Positions 1-9,014 of a stretch of 64,000 nucleotides of DNA are shown here, one piece after another. Origin of the DNA: Streptomyces sp. NBC_00620 (GTDB lineage: Bacteria > Actinomycetota > Actinomycetes > Streptomycetales > Streptomycetaceae); the NCBI RefSeq assembly GCF_026341825.1, contig NZ_JAPENY010000001.1:3596001-3660000 (forward strand), given 5' to 3'. Below the pieces are notes generated by a model. That model worked only from the letters and a program-made list of their open reading frames with translations, searched no databases and was not told the origin of the DNA. Every line of letters starts with the position of its first letter. Positions within the stretch are counted from its first letter, which is position 1. The translations under genes and the position numbers were made by a program.

Positions 1-1
1 G

Positions 2-1360
2 GCCAAGACCGGCCGCGTCGTCGCCATGGCCTCCAACCCGACGTACGACCCGAACGCCTGGGTCGGCGGCATCTCCGGCAAGGACTACGCCCAGCTCACC
101 GGCAAGACCTCCAACTACCCGCTGCTCAACCGCGCGATCCAGGGCCAGTCGGCCCCCGGCTCGATCTTCAAGGTCGTCCCCACGGCCGCCGCCATCAACG
201 CGGGCTACTCCTTCGACGGCCCCTACGAGTGCTCCAGCTCGTACTCCATCGGCGGCCAGACCTTCAAGAACTTCGAGACCAAGGGCTACGGCCCGATCAG
301 CCTCGGCCGGGCCCTTGAGGTCTCCTGCGACACCGTCTTCTACCGCCTCTCGCACGAGGAGTGGAAGAAGGACGGCGGCATCGACCCGAAGGGGAAGCCG
401 AACGACTGGTTCTACAAGACGGCCCACCAGTTCGGCCTCGGCGCGGAGACCGGCATCGACCTCCCCAACGAGGTCACCGGGCGCATCCCCGACCGCCAGT
501 GGAAGGAAAGCTACTGGGAGGCCAACAAGGACTCCTGGTGCAAGTACGGCAAGAAGGGCGGCACGTACGCCGAGCAGATCGCGTACGAGAACTGCCTCGA
601 AGGCAACAAGATGCGCGCCGGTGACTCCGTCAACTACTCCATCGGCCAGGGCGACACCCTCGTCACCCCGATCCAGATGGCCGCGATCTACGGAGCGATC
701 TCCAACGGCGGCACGCTGTACGAGCCCACCGTCGGCAAGGCCATCGTGAGCGCCGACGGCAAGAACGTCGAGGAGATCGCGCCGAAGGCGAACGGCAAGC
801 TGCCGATGACGTCCAAGACGCGCGACGAAATAGACGGTGCCCTCGCGGGAGTCGCGACGCAGGGTACGGCCGCCTGGCGATTCGGCGGCTGGCCGCAGGA
901 CGAGATCCCGATGCACGCCAAGACGGGTACCGCCGAGGTCTACGGCAAGCAGACGACCTCGTGGTTCGCCACGTACACCAAGGACTACACGGTCGTCATG
1001 ACCATCTCCCAGGGTGGTACGGGCTCCGGCGCCTCGGGCCCCGCCGTGCGCAACATCTACAACGCGCTCTACGGCGTCTCCGCGGACGGCACGATCGACA
1101 GCAAGAAGGCGCTGCTGCCCACCCCGCAGAAGAGCCTGCCGAAGATCCAGTCCGACGGTTCGATCGACGCCCCGAAGATCGAGAAGTACGACCCGGAGAA
1201 GGAGCAGGCCAGCGAGACCGAGGCGCTCGGCGGGATCGACGGACAGCTCCCGGGCGCGACGGTCTCCTCGCCGTCGGCGGAGAACCGTGACACCCGACGG
1301 CGCAGAGCCCGAGGGTGCGGCAGGCGCAGGACGACCGGGAATCGGAGACTGCTCACATGA
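2..1360 (+). CDS. mrdA: Penicillin-binding protein 2 (transpeptidase), C-terminal part
   Basis: This is the 3' portion of a class B penicillin-binding protein, the transpeptidase that cross-links peptidoglycan during elongation; its 5' end lies left of the window. The frame is open from base 2. The transpeptidase motifs are visible in order: SxxK in the segment PGSIFKVV (about bases 155-178), an SxN-like SCDTVFY (about 324-344) and KTG in HAKTGTAEV (about 913-939). The C-terminal tail after about base 1110 is low-complexity, rich in Lys, Pro and Glu. Its TGA overlaps the next start as ATGA, so it is probably translationally coupled to rodA. The PBP2-RodA pairing is the classical SEDS/bPBP synthase. 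The gene is usually preceded by mreBCD, which is not visible here. Confidence 0.93.
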   Translation, partial: AKTGRVVAMASNPTYDPNAWVGGISGKDYAQLTGKTSNYPLLNRAIQGQSAPGSIFKVVPTAAAINAGYSFDGPYECSSSYSIGGQTFKNFETKGYGPISLGRALEVSCDTVFYRLSHEEWKKDGGIDPKGKPNDWFYKTAHQFGLGAETGIDLPNEVTGRIPDRQWKESYWEANKDSWCKYGKKGGTYAEQIAYENCLEGNKMRAGDSVNYSIGQGDTLVTPIQMAAIYGAISNGGTLYEPTVGKAIVSADGKNVEEIAPKANGKLPMTSKTRDEIDGALAGVATQGTAAWRFGGWPQDEIPMHAKTGTAEVYGKQTTSWFATYTKDYTVVMTISQGGTGSGASGPAVRNIYNALYGVSADGTIDSKKALLPTPQKSLPKIQSDGSIDAPKIEKYDPEKEQASETEALGGIDGQLPGATVSSPSAENRDTRRRRARGCGRRRTTGNRRLLT

Positions 1361-2556
1361 CCGGCGCGAACAACTTCTCCGTCTCCGGGTACGGACCCGA
1401 ACGCGGCAGCCTCTCCCGGTTGTTCGCCCGTGACTCGCTGGCCCGGCGGCTCGACTGGCCGATACTGTTCTCGGCCATCGCGCTCTCGCTCATCGGCTCG
1501 GTCCTCGTCTACTCGGCGACCCGCAACCGCACCGAGATCAACCAGGGCGACCCGTACTACTTCCTGATCCGCCACCTCATGAACACCGGCATCGGCTTCG
1601 GCCTGATGGTCGGCACGGTCTGGCTCGGCCACCGCACCCTGCGCACCGCCGTCCCGATCCTCTACGGCCTCTCGGTCGCCCTGATCCTCGCGGTGCTGAC
1701 CCCGCTGGGCGCCACGGTCAACGGCGCCCACGCCTGGATCGTGCTCGGCGGCGGCTTCTCGCTCCAGCCCTCCGAGTTCGTGAAGATCACGATCATCCTG
1801 GGCATGGCGATGCTCCTTGCGGCCCGCGTGGACGCCGGCGACAAGCCCTATCCCGACCACCGCACGGTCCTCCAGGCGCTGGGCCTGGCCACCGTCCCGA
1901 TGATGATCGTCATGCTGATGCCCGACCTCGGCTCGGTCATGGTCATGGTCATCATCGTGCTGGGTGTACTGCTCGCCTCCGGCGCGTCCAACCGCTGGGT
2001 GTTCGGACTGCTCGGCGCCGGCGCGCTCGGCGCGATCGCGGTCTGGCAGCTCAAGATCCTCGACGAGTACCAGATCAACCGCTTCGCCGCCTTCGCCAAC
2101 CCCGAACTCGACCCGGCAGGCGTCGGCTACAACACCAACCAGGCCCGTATCGCCATCGGTTCCGGCGGTCTCTTCGGCACCGGCCTCGGCAAGGGCTCGC
2201 AGACCACCGGCCAGTTCGTCCCCGAACAGCAGACGGACTTCGTCTTCACCGTCGCGGGCGAGGAACTCGGCTTCGTAGGCGCCGGACTGATCCTGGTGCT
2301 CCTCGGCGTCATCCTGTGGCGCGCCTGCCGTATCGCCCGCGAGACCACCGAGCTGTACGGCACGATCGTCGCCGCCGGCATCATCGCCTGGTTCGCCTTC
2401 CAGTCCTTCGAGAACATCGGCATGACCCTCGGGATCATGCCGGTCGCGGGGTTGCCGCTGCCCTTTGTGTCGTACGGAGGCTCATCGATGTTCGCGGTGT
2501 GGGTGGCCGTGGGGCTGTTGCAGTCGATCAGGGTGCAGCGGCCGATGTCGGCCTAG
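1357..2556 (+). CDS. rodA: Rod shape-determining SEDS protein RodA
   Basis: SEDS-family peptidoglycan polymerase of 399 aa, a polytopic membrane protein with about 10 hydrophobic segments. It polymerises lipid II with its partner PBP2. Family landmarks include QPSEFVKI (residues near 130), the LPFVSYGGSSM loop near the C-terminus and a GFVGAG segment. I chose the ATG at 1357 over an in-frame start at 1315 because it overlaps the mrdA stop in a 4-bp ATGA, and the upstream 14 codons look non-conserved. Downstream a stem-loop at 2564-2600 probably ends the transcript. FtsW/SpoVE paralogs are similar, but the pairing with PBP2 favours RodA. Confidence 0.93.
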   Translation: MTGANNFSVSGYGPERGSLSRLFARDSLARRLDWPILFSAIALSLIGSVLVYSATRNRTEINQGDPYYFLIRHLMNTGIGFGLMVGTVWLGHRTLRTAVPILYGLSVALILAVLTPLGATVNGAHAWIVLGGGFSLQPSEFVKITIILGMAMLLAARVDAGDKPYPDHRTVLQALGLATVPMMIVMLMPDLGSVMVMVIIVLGVLLASGASNRWVFGLLGAGALGAIAVWQLKILDEYQINRFAAFANPELDPAGVGYNTNQARIAIGSGGLFGTGLGKGSQTTGQFVPEQQTDFVFTVAGEELGFVGAGLILVLLGVILWRACRIARETTELYGTIVAAGIIAWFAFQSFENIGMTLGIMPVAGLPLPFVSYGGSSMFAVWVAVGLLQSIRVQRPMSA

Positions 2557-2563
2557 GTGGTGC

Positions 2564-2600
2564 TCGGGTGTCGCCCCGGAAAACATGAGGCGACACCCGG
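2564..2600 (+). terminator. Stem-loop after rodA
   Basis: An 11-bp perfect inverted repeat (cgggtgtcgcc / ggcgacacccg, 2565-2575 and 2589-2599) with a 13-nt loop lies 8 bp after the rodA stop. There is no T-tract, as is common for Streptomyces terminators. It probably ends the mrdA-rodA transcript. Confidence 0.65.
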
Positions 2601-2671
2601 GAAAACGACAAATGTGGCCGAGATGGCAAGTCCGGACACATGGGGGACTGCCCCCGGGCCGTAATCGCGTC

Positions 2672-2677
2672 TAGATT
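2672..2677 (+). promoter_or_regulatory. -10-like TAGATT giving a probable leaderless mRNA
   Basis: TAGATT lies 6 nt upstream of the ATG at 2684. That places a transcription start at or very near the start codon, and no ribosome-binding site is present, which fits a leaderless transcript. No convincing -35 box is seen. The call rests on position and motif only. Confidence 0.4.
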
Positions 2678-2683
2678 CGGTTC

Positions 2684-4210
2684 ATGGCGGACACGAAGCG
2701 CGAGATCGAGCGGAAGTACGAAGGTCCCGCGGCCGAGGGTGACGCGGGCCTGCCAGAACTGACGGGCGTCGCGGGGGTCGCGTCCGTCATCGACAAGGGC
2801 GTCGCCGAGCTCGACGCCACGTATTACGACACGGCCGACCAGCGGCTAGCCGCCGCCTCGCTCACGCTGCGCCGCCGCACCGGCGGCTCCGACGCCGGCT
2901 GGCACCTCAAACTCCCCGTCTCCCAAGACGTCCGCGACGAGATCCAGGCCCCGCTCTCCGACGACCTGCCCCGCTCGCTGAGCGGCCTCGTACGCTCCCG
3001 GGTGCGCGACGCCGAGCTCGTCCCCCTCGTACGCCTGCGCTCCGCCCGCGACATCCGCCACCTCGTCGACGACTCCGGCGCACTGCTCGCCGAGGTCAGC
3101 CTCGACCGCGTGCGCGCCGAGCGGCTCAGCGGCGGCGAGGGCACCGCCGAGTGGACCGAGATCGAGGTCGAGCTCGCGGACGACGGCGACCCCGCCTTCC
3201 TCGACAAGGTCGAGAAGAAGCTCCGCAAGGCGGGCCTGGTCCGCTCGTCTTCGGCGTCCAAGCTGGCGAAGGCGCTGGCGGAGACCGCGCCGAAGACGAA
3301 GGGCAAGAAGCCCAAGCCGCCCGCGCCGGAGACGGAACCGGTCACTGCGGGCGACCACGTCCTCGCGTACATCCGCGCCCAGCGCGACGCGATCGTCGAG
3401 CTGGATCCCGCCGTCCGCCGCGACGTCTACGACTCCGTGCACAGCCTGCGCGTCGCCACCCGCCGGATGCGCAGCGCCTTCCGCTCGTACGGCAAGGTCC
3501 TCGACCGCATCGTCACCGACCCGATCGGCGAGGAACTGAAGTGGCTGGCGGGCGAGTTGGGCGTCGACCGCGATCAGGAAGTACTCACCGAGCGGCTGAC
3601 GCAGTCCCTCGCCGACCTGCCGCGCAATCTGCTCTCCGGGCCCGTCCGCACCCGGCTGCGCACCTGGTCGCACGCCCGCAGCTCCGGCTCCAGGCGCCGT
3701 CTGATCGCCGTACTCGACGGGAAGCGCTACCTCGACCTGCTGACCGCGCTCGACGCGATCGTCGCGGATCCGCCGTTGCTCAAGGCGGCGGCGGGCGACC
3801 CGTCGACGGTGATCGCGAACGCTGTACGCAAGGACTTCAAGAAGGTCTCCGACCTGATCGAAGAGGCTCTCGACCGGCCGTCCGGCGCGGACCGCGACTT
3901 CGCGATGCACGAGGCCCGCAAGAAGGCCAAGCGCACCCGGTACGCGGCCGAGACCGCCGCGCCCGCCCTGGGAAAGCCGGCCGCCGACCTGGTCAAGTCG
4001 ATGAAGTCCCTGCAGACCCTGCTCGGCGACCACCAGGACAGCGTGATGGTCCGCGAGGCCGTGCTCGGACTCGCGGCCCAGGCACACGCGGCGGGGGAGA
4101 ACGCCTTCACGTACGGGGTGCTGTACGGGCGGGAGGAGCAGCGGGCCGCGGCGGCCGAGGCGGCTCTGCCGGAGGCCTGGGAGACGATCGTGGGCCGGGC
4201 GGCCGTCTGA
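2684..4210 (+). CDS. CYTH and CHAD domain-containing protein
   Basis: Protein of 508 aa with two recognisable domains. The N-terminal CYTH (triphosphate tunnel metalloenzyme) domain, residues about 5-205, carries the ExExK signature as REIERK (E7, E9, K11) and alternating charged strands. A Lys/Pro-rich linker around residues 205-220 leads into a C-terminal CHAD domain, residues about 222-505, helical with conserved basic His/Arg positions such as VHSLRVATRRMRS. CHAD domains are associated with inorganic polyphosphate binding and CYTH domains hydrolyse triphosphates, so a role in polyphosphate or triphosphate metabolism is inferred. The gene is monocistronic, with its own leaderless-type promoter, between rodA and the radical SAM gene. 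Confidence 0.88.
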   Translation: MADTKREIERKYEGPAAEGDAGLPELTGVAGVASVIDKGVAELDATYYDTADQRLAAASLTLRRRTGGSDAGWHLKLPVSQDVRDEIQAPLSDDLPRSLSGLVRSRVRDAELVPLVRLRSARDIRHLVDDSGALLAEVSLDRVRAERLSGGEGTAEWTEIEVELADDGDPAFLDKVEKKLRKAGLVRSSSASKLAKALAETAPKTKGKKPKPPAPETEPVTAGDHVLAYIRAQRDAIVELDPAVRRDVYDSVHSLRVATRRMRSAFRSYGKVLDRIVTDPIGEELKWLAGELGVDRDQEVLTERLTQSLADLPRNLLSGPVRTRLRTWSHARSSGSRRRLIAVLDGKRYLDLLTALDAIVADPPLLKAAAGDPSTVIANAVRKDFKKVSDLIEEALDRPSGADRDFAMHEARKKAKRTRYAAETAAPALGKPAADLVKSMKSLQTLLGDHQDSVMVREAVLGLAAQAHAAGENAFTYGVLYGREEQRAAAAEAALPEAWETIVGRAAV

Positions 4211-4354
4211 TCGCGGGGCAGGCGGGGGCGGGGTCCTGGTCCGGCGGTGCGGCGGGTGCCTCGGGCCGCGTTAGGCTAGATGGTCACCTCTGTCAGCCAG
4301 CCCTGGCAGCACAGTCAGCTCCCTCTGCTCCCTCAGCTCACGAAGGTTTGCCAG

Positions 4355-6304
4355 ATGCCAGCCGAATCGGTCTTCCCGCAGCTCGAAGCTCTGCTCCCGC
4401 ATGTGCAGAAGCCGATTCAGTACGTCGGCGGAGAGCTCAACTCCACTGTCAAGCCCTGGGACGCCTGTGACGTCCGCTGGGCGCTCATGTACCCCGACGC
4501 GTACGAGGTCGGACTGCCCAACCAGGGCGTCATGATCCTTTACGAGGTGCTGAACGAGCGCGAGGGCGTCCTCGCCGAGCGCACGTACAGCGTGTGGCCG
4601 GACCTGGAGGCGCTGATGCGCGAGCACCGGGTGCCCCAGTTCACGGTGGACAGCCACCGCCCCGTGAAGGCCTTCGACGTCTTCGGCCTGTCCTTCTCCA
4701 CGGAGCTGGGCTACACGAACATGCTGACGGCCCTTGACCTGGCGGGCATCCCGCTGGAGTCCAAGGACCGCACGCTCGACGACCCGATCGTCCTCGCGGG
4801 CGGCCACGCGGCCTTCAACCCGGAGCCGATCGCCGACTTCGTCGACGCGGTGATCATCGGCGACGGCGAGCAGGCCGTCCTCGACATGACGGACATCATC
4901 CGAGCCTGGAAGTCGGAGGGCCGCCCGGGAGGACGTGAAGAGGTTCTCTTCCGCCTCGCGAAGACGGGCTCCGTCTACATCCCGGCGTTCTACGACGTCG
5001 AGTACCTCACCGACGGCCGTATCGCCCGCGTCGTACCCAACAAGTCGGGCGTCCCGTGGCGGGTGTCCAAGCACACCGTCATGGACCTCGACGAGTGGCC
5101 GTACCCCAAGCAGCCCCTCGTCCCGCTCGCGGAGACGGTCCACGAGCGGATGTCGGTCGAGATCTTCCGCGGCTGCACGCGCGGCTGCCGCTTCTGCCAG
5201 GCGGGCATGATCACCCGCCCGGTGCGCGAGCGCTCGATCACGGGCATCGGCGACATGGTGGAGAAGGGCCTCAAGGCGACGGGCTTCGAGGAGGTGGGCC
5301 TGCTGTCGTTGTCGTCGGCCGACCACTCGGAGATCGGCGACATCGCCAAGGGCCTCGCGGACCGGTACGAGGAGGACAAGATCGGCCTGTCCCTCCCGTC
5401 GACGCGAGTGGACGCCTTCAACGTCGACCTGGCCAACGAGCTGACGAGGAACGGCCGCAGGTCCGGCCTGACCTTCGCGCCCGAGGGCGGCTCGGAGCGC
5501 ATGCGCAAGGTCATCAACAAGATGGTCTCCGAAGAGGACCTGATCCGGACGGTCTCCACGGCGTACGGCAACGGCTGGCGCCAGGTGAAGCTGTACTTCA
5601 TGTGCGGCCTGCCGACGGAGACGGACGAGGACGTCCTCCAGATCGCCGACATGGCGATGAAGGTCATCGCCGAGGGCCGCAAGGTCTCCGGCCAGAACGA
5701 CATCCGCTGCACGGTGTCGATCGGCGGCTTCGTGCCGAAGCCCCACACCCCGTTCCAGTGGGCCCCGCAGCTCTCCGCCGAGGACACCGACGCCCGCCTC
5801 ACCAAACTCCGGGACAAGATCCGCGGCGACAAGAAGTACGGCCGCTCCATCGGCTTCCGCTACCACGACGGCAAGCCCGGCATCGTCGAGGGCCTGCTCT
5901 CCCGCGGCGACCGCCGCATCGGCGCGGTCATCCGCGCCGTGTACGAGGACGGCGGCCGCTTCGACGGCTGGCGCGAGCACTTCTCGTACGACCGCTGGAT
6001 GGCCTGCGCCGAGAAGACGCTGCCCGCCTTCGGCGTGGACGTCGACTGGTACACCACCCGCGAGCGCACCTACGAGGAAGTCCTCCCCTGGGACCACCTC
6101 GACTCCGGCCTCGACAAGGACTGGCTCTGGGAGGACTGGCAGGACTCCCTCGACGAGACCGAGGTCGAGGACTGCCGGTGGACGCCGTGCTTCGATTGTG
6201 GCGTGTGCCCGCAGATGGACACTTGGCCACAAGTAAGTAACAGCGGGAAGAAGCTGCTACCGCTGGCGGTCAAGGGCGCCGCGGGCAGCGGACACGCTCA
6301 CTGA
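4355..6304 (+). CDS. TIGR03960-family B12-binding/radical SAM protein with element-supplied C-terminus
   Basis: Radical SAM protein of 649 aa, of the family that pairs with the TIGR03936 protein found at 29815. An N-terminal B12-binding-like region (residues about 1-240) precedes the radical SAM core. The 4Fe-4S cysteines are CTRGCRFC (residues about 274-281) and a cysteine-rich CFDCGVCPQ lies near the C-terminus. I chose ATG 4355 (MPAESVFPQ) over the longer in-frame 4280 because family members begin this way. The last 29 codons (6215-6304) belong to the integrated element, not to the host: the native tail lies at 27389-27478. Both tails are 29 aa and share GKKLLPL, so the protein is probably still functional. 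The substrate is unknown; a tRNA or ribosome-related modification is only a guess. Confidence 0.9.
   Translation: MPAESVFPQLEALLPHVQKPIQYVGGELNSTVKPWDACDVRWALMYPDAYEVGLPNQGVMILYEVLNEREGVLAERTYSVWPDLEALMREHRVPQFTVDSHRPVKAFDVFGLSFSTELGYTNMLTALDLAGIPLESKDRTLDDPIVLAGGHAAFNPEPIADFVDAVIIGDGEQAVLDMTDIIRAWKSEGRPGGREEVLFRLAKTGSVYIPAFYDVEYLTDGRIARVVPNKSGVPWRVSKHTVMDLDEWPYPKQPLVPLAETVHERMSVEIFRGCTRGCRFCQAGMITRPVRERSITGIGDMVEKGLKATGFEEVGLLSLSSADHSEIGDIAKGLADRYEEDKIGLSLPSTRVDAFNVDLANELTRNGRRSGLTFAPEGGSERMRKVINKMVSEEDLIRTVSTAYGNGWRQVKLYFMCGLPTETDEDVLQIADMAMKVIAEGRKVSGQNDIRCTVSIGGFVPKPHTPFQWAPQLSAEDTDARLTKLRDKIRGDKKYGRSIGFRYHDGKPGIVEGLLSRGDRRIGAVIRAVYEDGGRFDGWREHFSYDRWMACAEKTLPAFGVDVDWYTTRERTYEEVLPWDHLDSGLDKDWLWEDWQDSLDETEVEDCRWTPCFDCGVCPQMDTWPQVSNSGKKLLPLAVKGAAGSGHAH
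6215..6222. other. attL core (ATGGACAC)
   Basis: Left recombination core. The host reading frame enters through CPQ then MDT, and after the core the sequence is element-derived. The same 8 bp occur at 27389-27396. A short crossover core with unrelated flanks is expected for a large serine integrase. Confidence 0.8.
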
Positions 6305-6305
6305 C

Positions 6306-6491
6306 GTGAGTGAGGGGTTGCGGCGCGTCGTGGAGGTGCTGGGGGACGGCAGCGAGGAAGAGGTGGCTGCTGTCCTGAGGGTGCTTGGCGCTCGGAGTGA
6401 GCGGCAGGGGATCGTGCGGGAGGCGCCGAGAACGCCTCTGCCGCTGCCTGGGGGCTCTTCTACCGTTCACTCCGAGGTGGAGTGGGTCTGA
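6306..6491 (+). CDS. Small hypothetical protein
   Basis: A GTG-initiated frame of 61 aa begins 2 bp after the stop of the radical SAM gene, just inside the left end of the element. It is acidic at the N-terminus (EVLGDGSEEEVAAVLRVLG) and rich in Pro/Ser later, with no recognised domain. There is no clear ribosome-binding site, so expression would depend on coupling to the host gene. It may simply be non-coding DNA. Confidence 0.3.
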   Translation: MSEGLRRVVEVLGDGSEEEVAAVLRVLGARSERQGIVREAPRTPLPLPGGSSTVHSEVEWV

Positions 6492-6611
6492 GGGGCTGAC
6501 GGTCCAAGAGGGGGCCATACGAGGCTGACCGTCGCCTGAGTGGCTGCTCTCGGTTCGCGGGGTGGTGTCTGGCTTCCTAGCGTGGCGTTGTCCGCTACGG
6601 AGGAGGCTGCC

Positions 6612-7139
6612 ATGGCAGGGAGTGAGCCGCCTTCGGGTGGGCCGCCGGCGAATGGTCCTCGGTGGGGGAGTCGGGGCGACGACCATGCTCGTTCCGGGGG
6701 CTGGGCTTCTCCCGCGGTGCCGCAGCAGAAGAAACGGCGGGGGCGCGGCTGTCTCTGGGGCTGCGCGGGGGCCCTGGCCGCCGTGGTCGTCATCGTCGTC
6801 GTTGTGCTGGTGATCGAGCTGGGGGAAACGGTCAAGGACCCGAAGGATCCGCCGGCGAATCCGCCGTCGGCCGATGTGAAGGTCACGTCATGCACGGTCG
6901 ATCCGGTAACTCGGTTCCCTTCGGCCGGGCTTGAGATCCACAACCGCAGCTCGAAGGCTTCGACGTACGGCGTAAGCGTCGAGTTCACTGCATCGAATGG
7001 GACGCGTCTGGCTGAGGGCGCGGCTCTGTCCTTGACAGTCGCGCCTGGCCAGAAGGTGAAGACCTCGGTTCTCGGCTTGGACCAGGTCACGCAAAAGGTG
7101 ACGTGCAAGGTGACGAAGGTGAACCGGTTCGCGGGCTGA
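6612..7139 (+). CDS. Single-pass membrane protein with FxLYD-like extracellular domain
   Basis: Protein of 175 aa starting at ATG 6612, 5 nt after a strong GGAGGAGG (6599-6606); the longer in-frame start at 6540 lacks a site. A Pro/Gly-rich cytoplasmic stretch (residues 1-38) ends in a basic QKKRRGRG. One transmembrane helix follows (AALAAVVVIVVVVLVIEL region, residues about 45-65). The extracellular part resembles FxLYD-type beta domains (DVKVTSCTVD ... LEIHNRSS ... SVEFTASNGTRLAEG ... VAPGQKVKTSV). Such proteins are common in Streptomyces and their function is unknown. It is the first well-supported gene of the element. Confidence 0.7.
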   Translation: MAGSEPPSGGPPANGPRWGSRGDDHARSGGWASPAVPQQKKRRGRGCLWGCAGALAAVVVIVVVVLVIELGETVKDPKDPPANPPSADVKVTSCTVDPVTRFPSAGLEIHNRSSKASTYGVSVEFTASNGTRLAEGAALSLTVAPGQKVKTSVLGLDQVTQKVTCKVTKVNRFAG

Positions 7140-7268
7140 CGAGTACGCCTGCGCGTCTGTGATGCCTCCACTGCGGTTCGCTGTCTCCATGTACTAGATT
7201 CCGCAGTTCCCTCTTGTGCGAAGGCTAGGAAGGGCACACTGGTCTCGGGCGCTGAGGGGCAGCGGACC

Positions 7269-9014
7269 ATGGGGGCTAGGTTGAACACGGAGATCGCAGA
7301 CTTTGTGGCTCGGGCTAGGCCGTATCTCGAAGCCGCGCTAGAGGCGTACTCCACGCAGGCGTTGAGCCGAGATGAAGACTCGGCTGTAGACACGAAAGCG
7401 AATATTGGGCGGCGGCTGCTGCAGGAGGTACAGGATCTACGCGATCCGCAAGGGCGCGCGGAACTACAAATTGCAGTACGAGACGCCGTCGAAGAACCGG
7501 ATGACGAAGACGCTGCTGGAGCTTTGCGCCAGCAGGTCAAGCGAGCGTTGCGTGAAGACGTGGAGTCGTTGCCGAGGCTCGCAGCGATGTTGCCACCTCC
7601 CTCAGGACACACGGTCGTCAGTGGACCCGTTGCTCGGGCGAGAACTATTTCTGAAGAGAACCTCATCAGTCGCAACAACCTCGCCAGCACTTATCAGGCC
7701 ATCGGGAGCCCCGAACAAGCGATCCCTTTGCTGGAAGACGTAGTCGCCCAGTTCGAGCAAGTATGGGGCGGTGCTCATCCCGACGCTTTGACCAGCCGGA
7801 ACAACCTTGCCGGCGCGTACTACGCCGCTGGTGACCTTGGTCGAGCAATCCCTCTCTACGAGTCAGTACTCGCTCAGCGTGAGCAGGTCATCGGTGATGA
7901 CCATCCAGACACTCTGACCAGCCGGAACAACCTTGCCAGCGCGTACTACGCCGCTGGTGACCTCGGTCGAGCGATTCCTTTGTTGGAAGCTGTCCTGGCT
8001 CAGCGTGAGCAGGTGCTCGGTGATGACCATCCAGACACTCTGACCAGCCGGAACAACCTCGCCAGCGCCTATCGGGCCGCTGGTGACCTCGGTCGAGCGA
8101 TTCCTTTGTTGGAAGCTGTCCTGGCTCAGCGTGAGCAGGTGCTCGGTGATGACCATCCAGACACTCTGAGCAGCCGGAACAACCTCGCCAGCGCCTATCG
8201 GGCCGCTGGTGACCTCGGTCGAGCGATTCCTTTGTTGGAAGCTGTCCTGGCTCAGCGTGAGTACGTGCTCGGTGATGACCATCCAGACACTCTGACCAGC
8301 CGGAACAACCTCGCCAGCGCCTATCAGGCCGCTGGTGACCTCGGTCGAGCGATCCCTTTGTTGGAAGCTGTGCTGGCCCAGCGTGAGCAGGTCATCGGTG
8401 ATGACCATCCTGGCACTCTGACCAGCCGGAACAACCTTGCCAGCGCGTACTACGCCGCTGGTGACCTCGGTCGAGCGATCCCTTTGTTGGAAGCTGTCCT
8501 GGCCCAGCGTGAGCAGGTCATCGGTGATGACCATCCAGACACTCTGACCAGCCGGAACAACCTCGCCAGCGCCTATCAGGCCGCTGGTGACCTCGGTCGA
8601 GCGATTCCTTTGTTGGAAGCTGTCCTGGCTCAGCGTGAGCGGGTGCTCGGTGATGACCATCCTGGCACTCTGAGCAGCCGGAACAACCTTGCCAGCGCGT
8701 ACTACGCCGCTGGTGACCTCGGTCGAGCGATCCCTTTGTTGGAAGCTGTCCTGGCTCAGCGTGAGCGGGTGCTCGGTGATGACCATCCAGACACTCTGAG
8801 CAGCCGGAACAACCTTGCCAGCGCGTACTACGCCGCTGGTGACCTCGGTCGAGCGATCCCTTTGTTGGAAGCTGTCCTAGCCCAGACTGAGCGGGTGCTC
8901 GGTGATGACCATCCTGGCGCTCTGACCAGCCGGAACAACCTCGCCAGCGCCCATCAGGCGCTAAACAGTATGTCAACACGAAATCACTCGCAGGAGTACG
9001 AAAATGGCGAGTGA
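7269..9014 (+). CDS. TPR-repeat protein with effector-associated-type N-terminal domain
   Basis: Protein of 581 aa. Residues about 5-105 form a helical domain (RPYLEAALEAY ... AVRDAVEEPDDEDAAGALRQQ) that recurs as the separate protein at 9613. A short linker (TVVSGPVARARTISEEN) follows. Then come one diverged and nine near-identical 42-residue repeats of the kinesin-light-chain/TPR_12 type, consensus NNLASAYxAAGDLGRAIP, each ending in GDDHPDTL. A half repeat finishes the array. No catalytic domain is visible. The stop overlaps the next start by 11 bp, so the downstream gene is probably coupled. TPR arrays of this type act as protein-binding or sensor superstructures in bacterial conflict NTPases, but here there is no NTPase, so the role is unknown. 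Confidence 0.8.
   Translation: MGARLNTEIADFVARARPYLEAALEAYSTQALSRDEDSAVDTKANIGRRLLQEVQDLRDPQGRAELQIAVRDAVEEPDDEDAAGALRQQVKRALREDVESLPRLAAMLPPPSGHTVVSGPVARARTISEENLISRNNLASTYQAIGSPEQAIPLLEDVVAQFEQVWGGAHPDALTSRNNLAGAYYAAGDLGRAIPLYESVLAQREQVIGDDHPDTLTSRNNLASAYYAAGDLGRAIPLLEAVLAQREQVLGDDHPDTLTSRNNLASAYRAAGDLGRAIPLLEAVLAQREQVLGDDHPDTLSSRNNLASAYRAAGDLGRAIPLLEAVLAQREYVLGDDHPDTLTSRNNLASAYQAAGDLGRAIPLLEAVLAQREQVIGDDHPGTLTSRNNLASAYYAAGDLGRAIPLLEAVLAQREQVIGDDHPDTLTSRNNLASAYQAAGDLGRAIPLLEAVLAQRERVLGDDHPGTLSSRNNLASAYYAAGDLGRAIPLLEAVLAQRERVLGDDHPDTLSSRNNLASAYYAAGDLGRAIPLLEAVLAQTERVLGDDHPGALTSRNNLASAHQALNSMSTRNHSQEYENGE
7791..8924 (+). repeat. Nine tandem 126-bp repeats coding TPR units
   Basis: Nine head-to-tail 126-bp units lie in frame within the TPR gene, differing at only a few positions each (Y/R/Q after ASAY, D/G after DDHP, T/S before SRNN). 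The spacing is exact: 9 x 126 = 1134 bp. Near-identity at the DNA level suggests recent expansion or homogenisation, and copy number may vary between strains. Confidence 0.95.

Noticed and set aside
7791..8924. Tandem repeats that could suggest a CRISPR array
   Set aside because: The 126-bp units have no unique spacers, stay in frame and encode TPR units.
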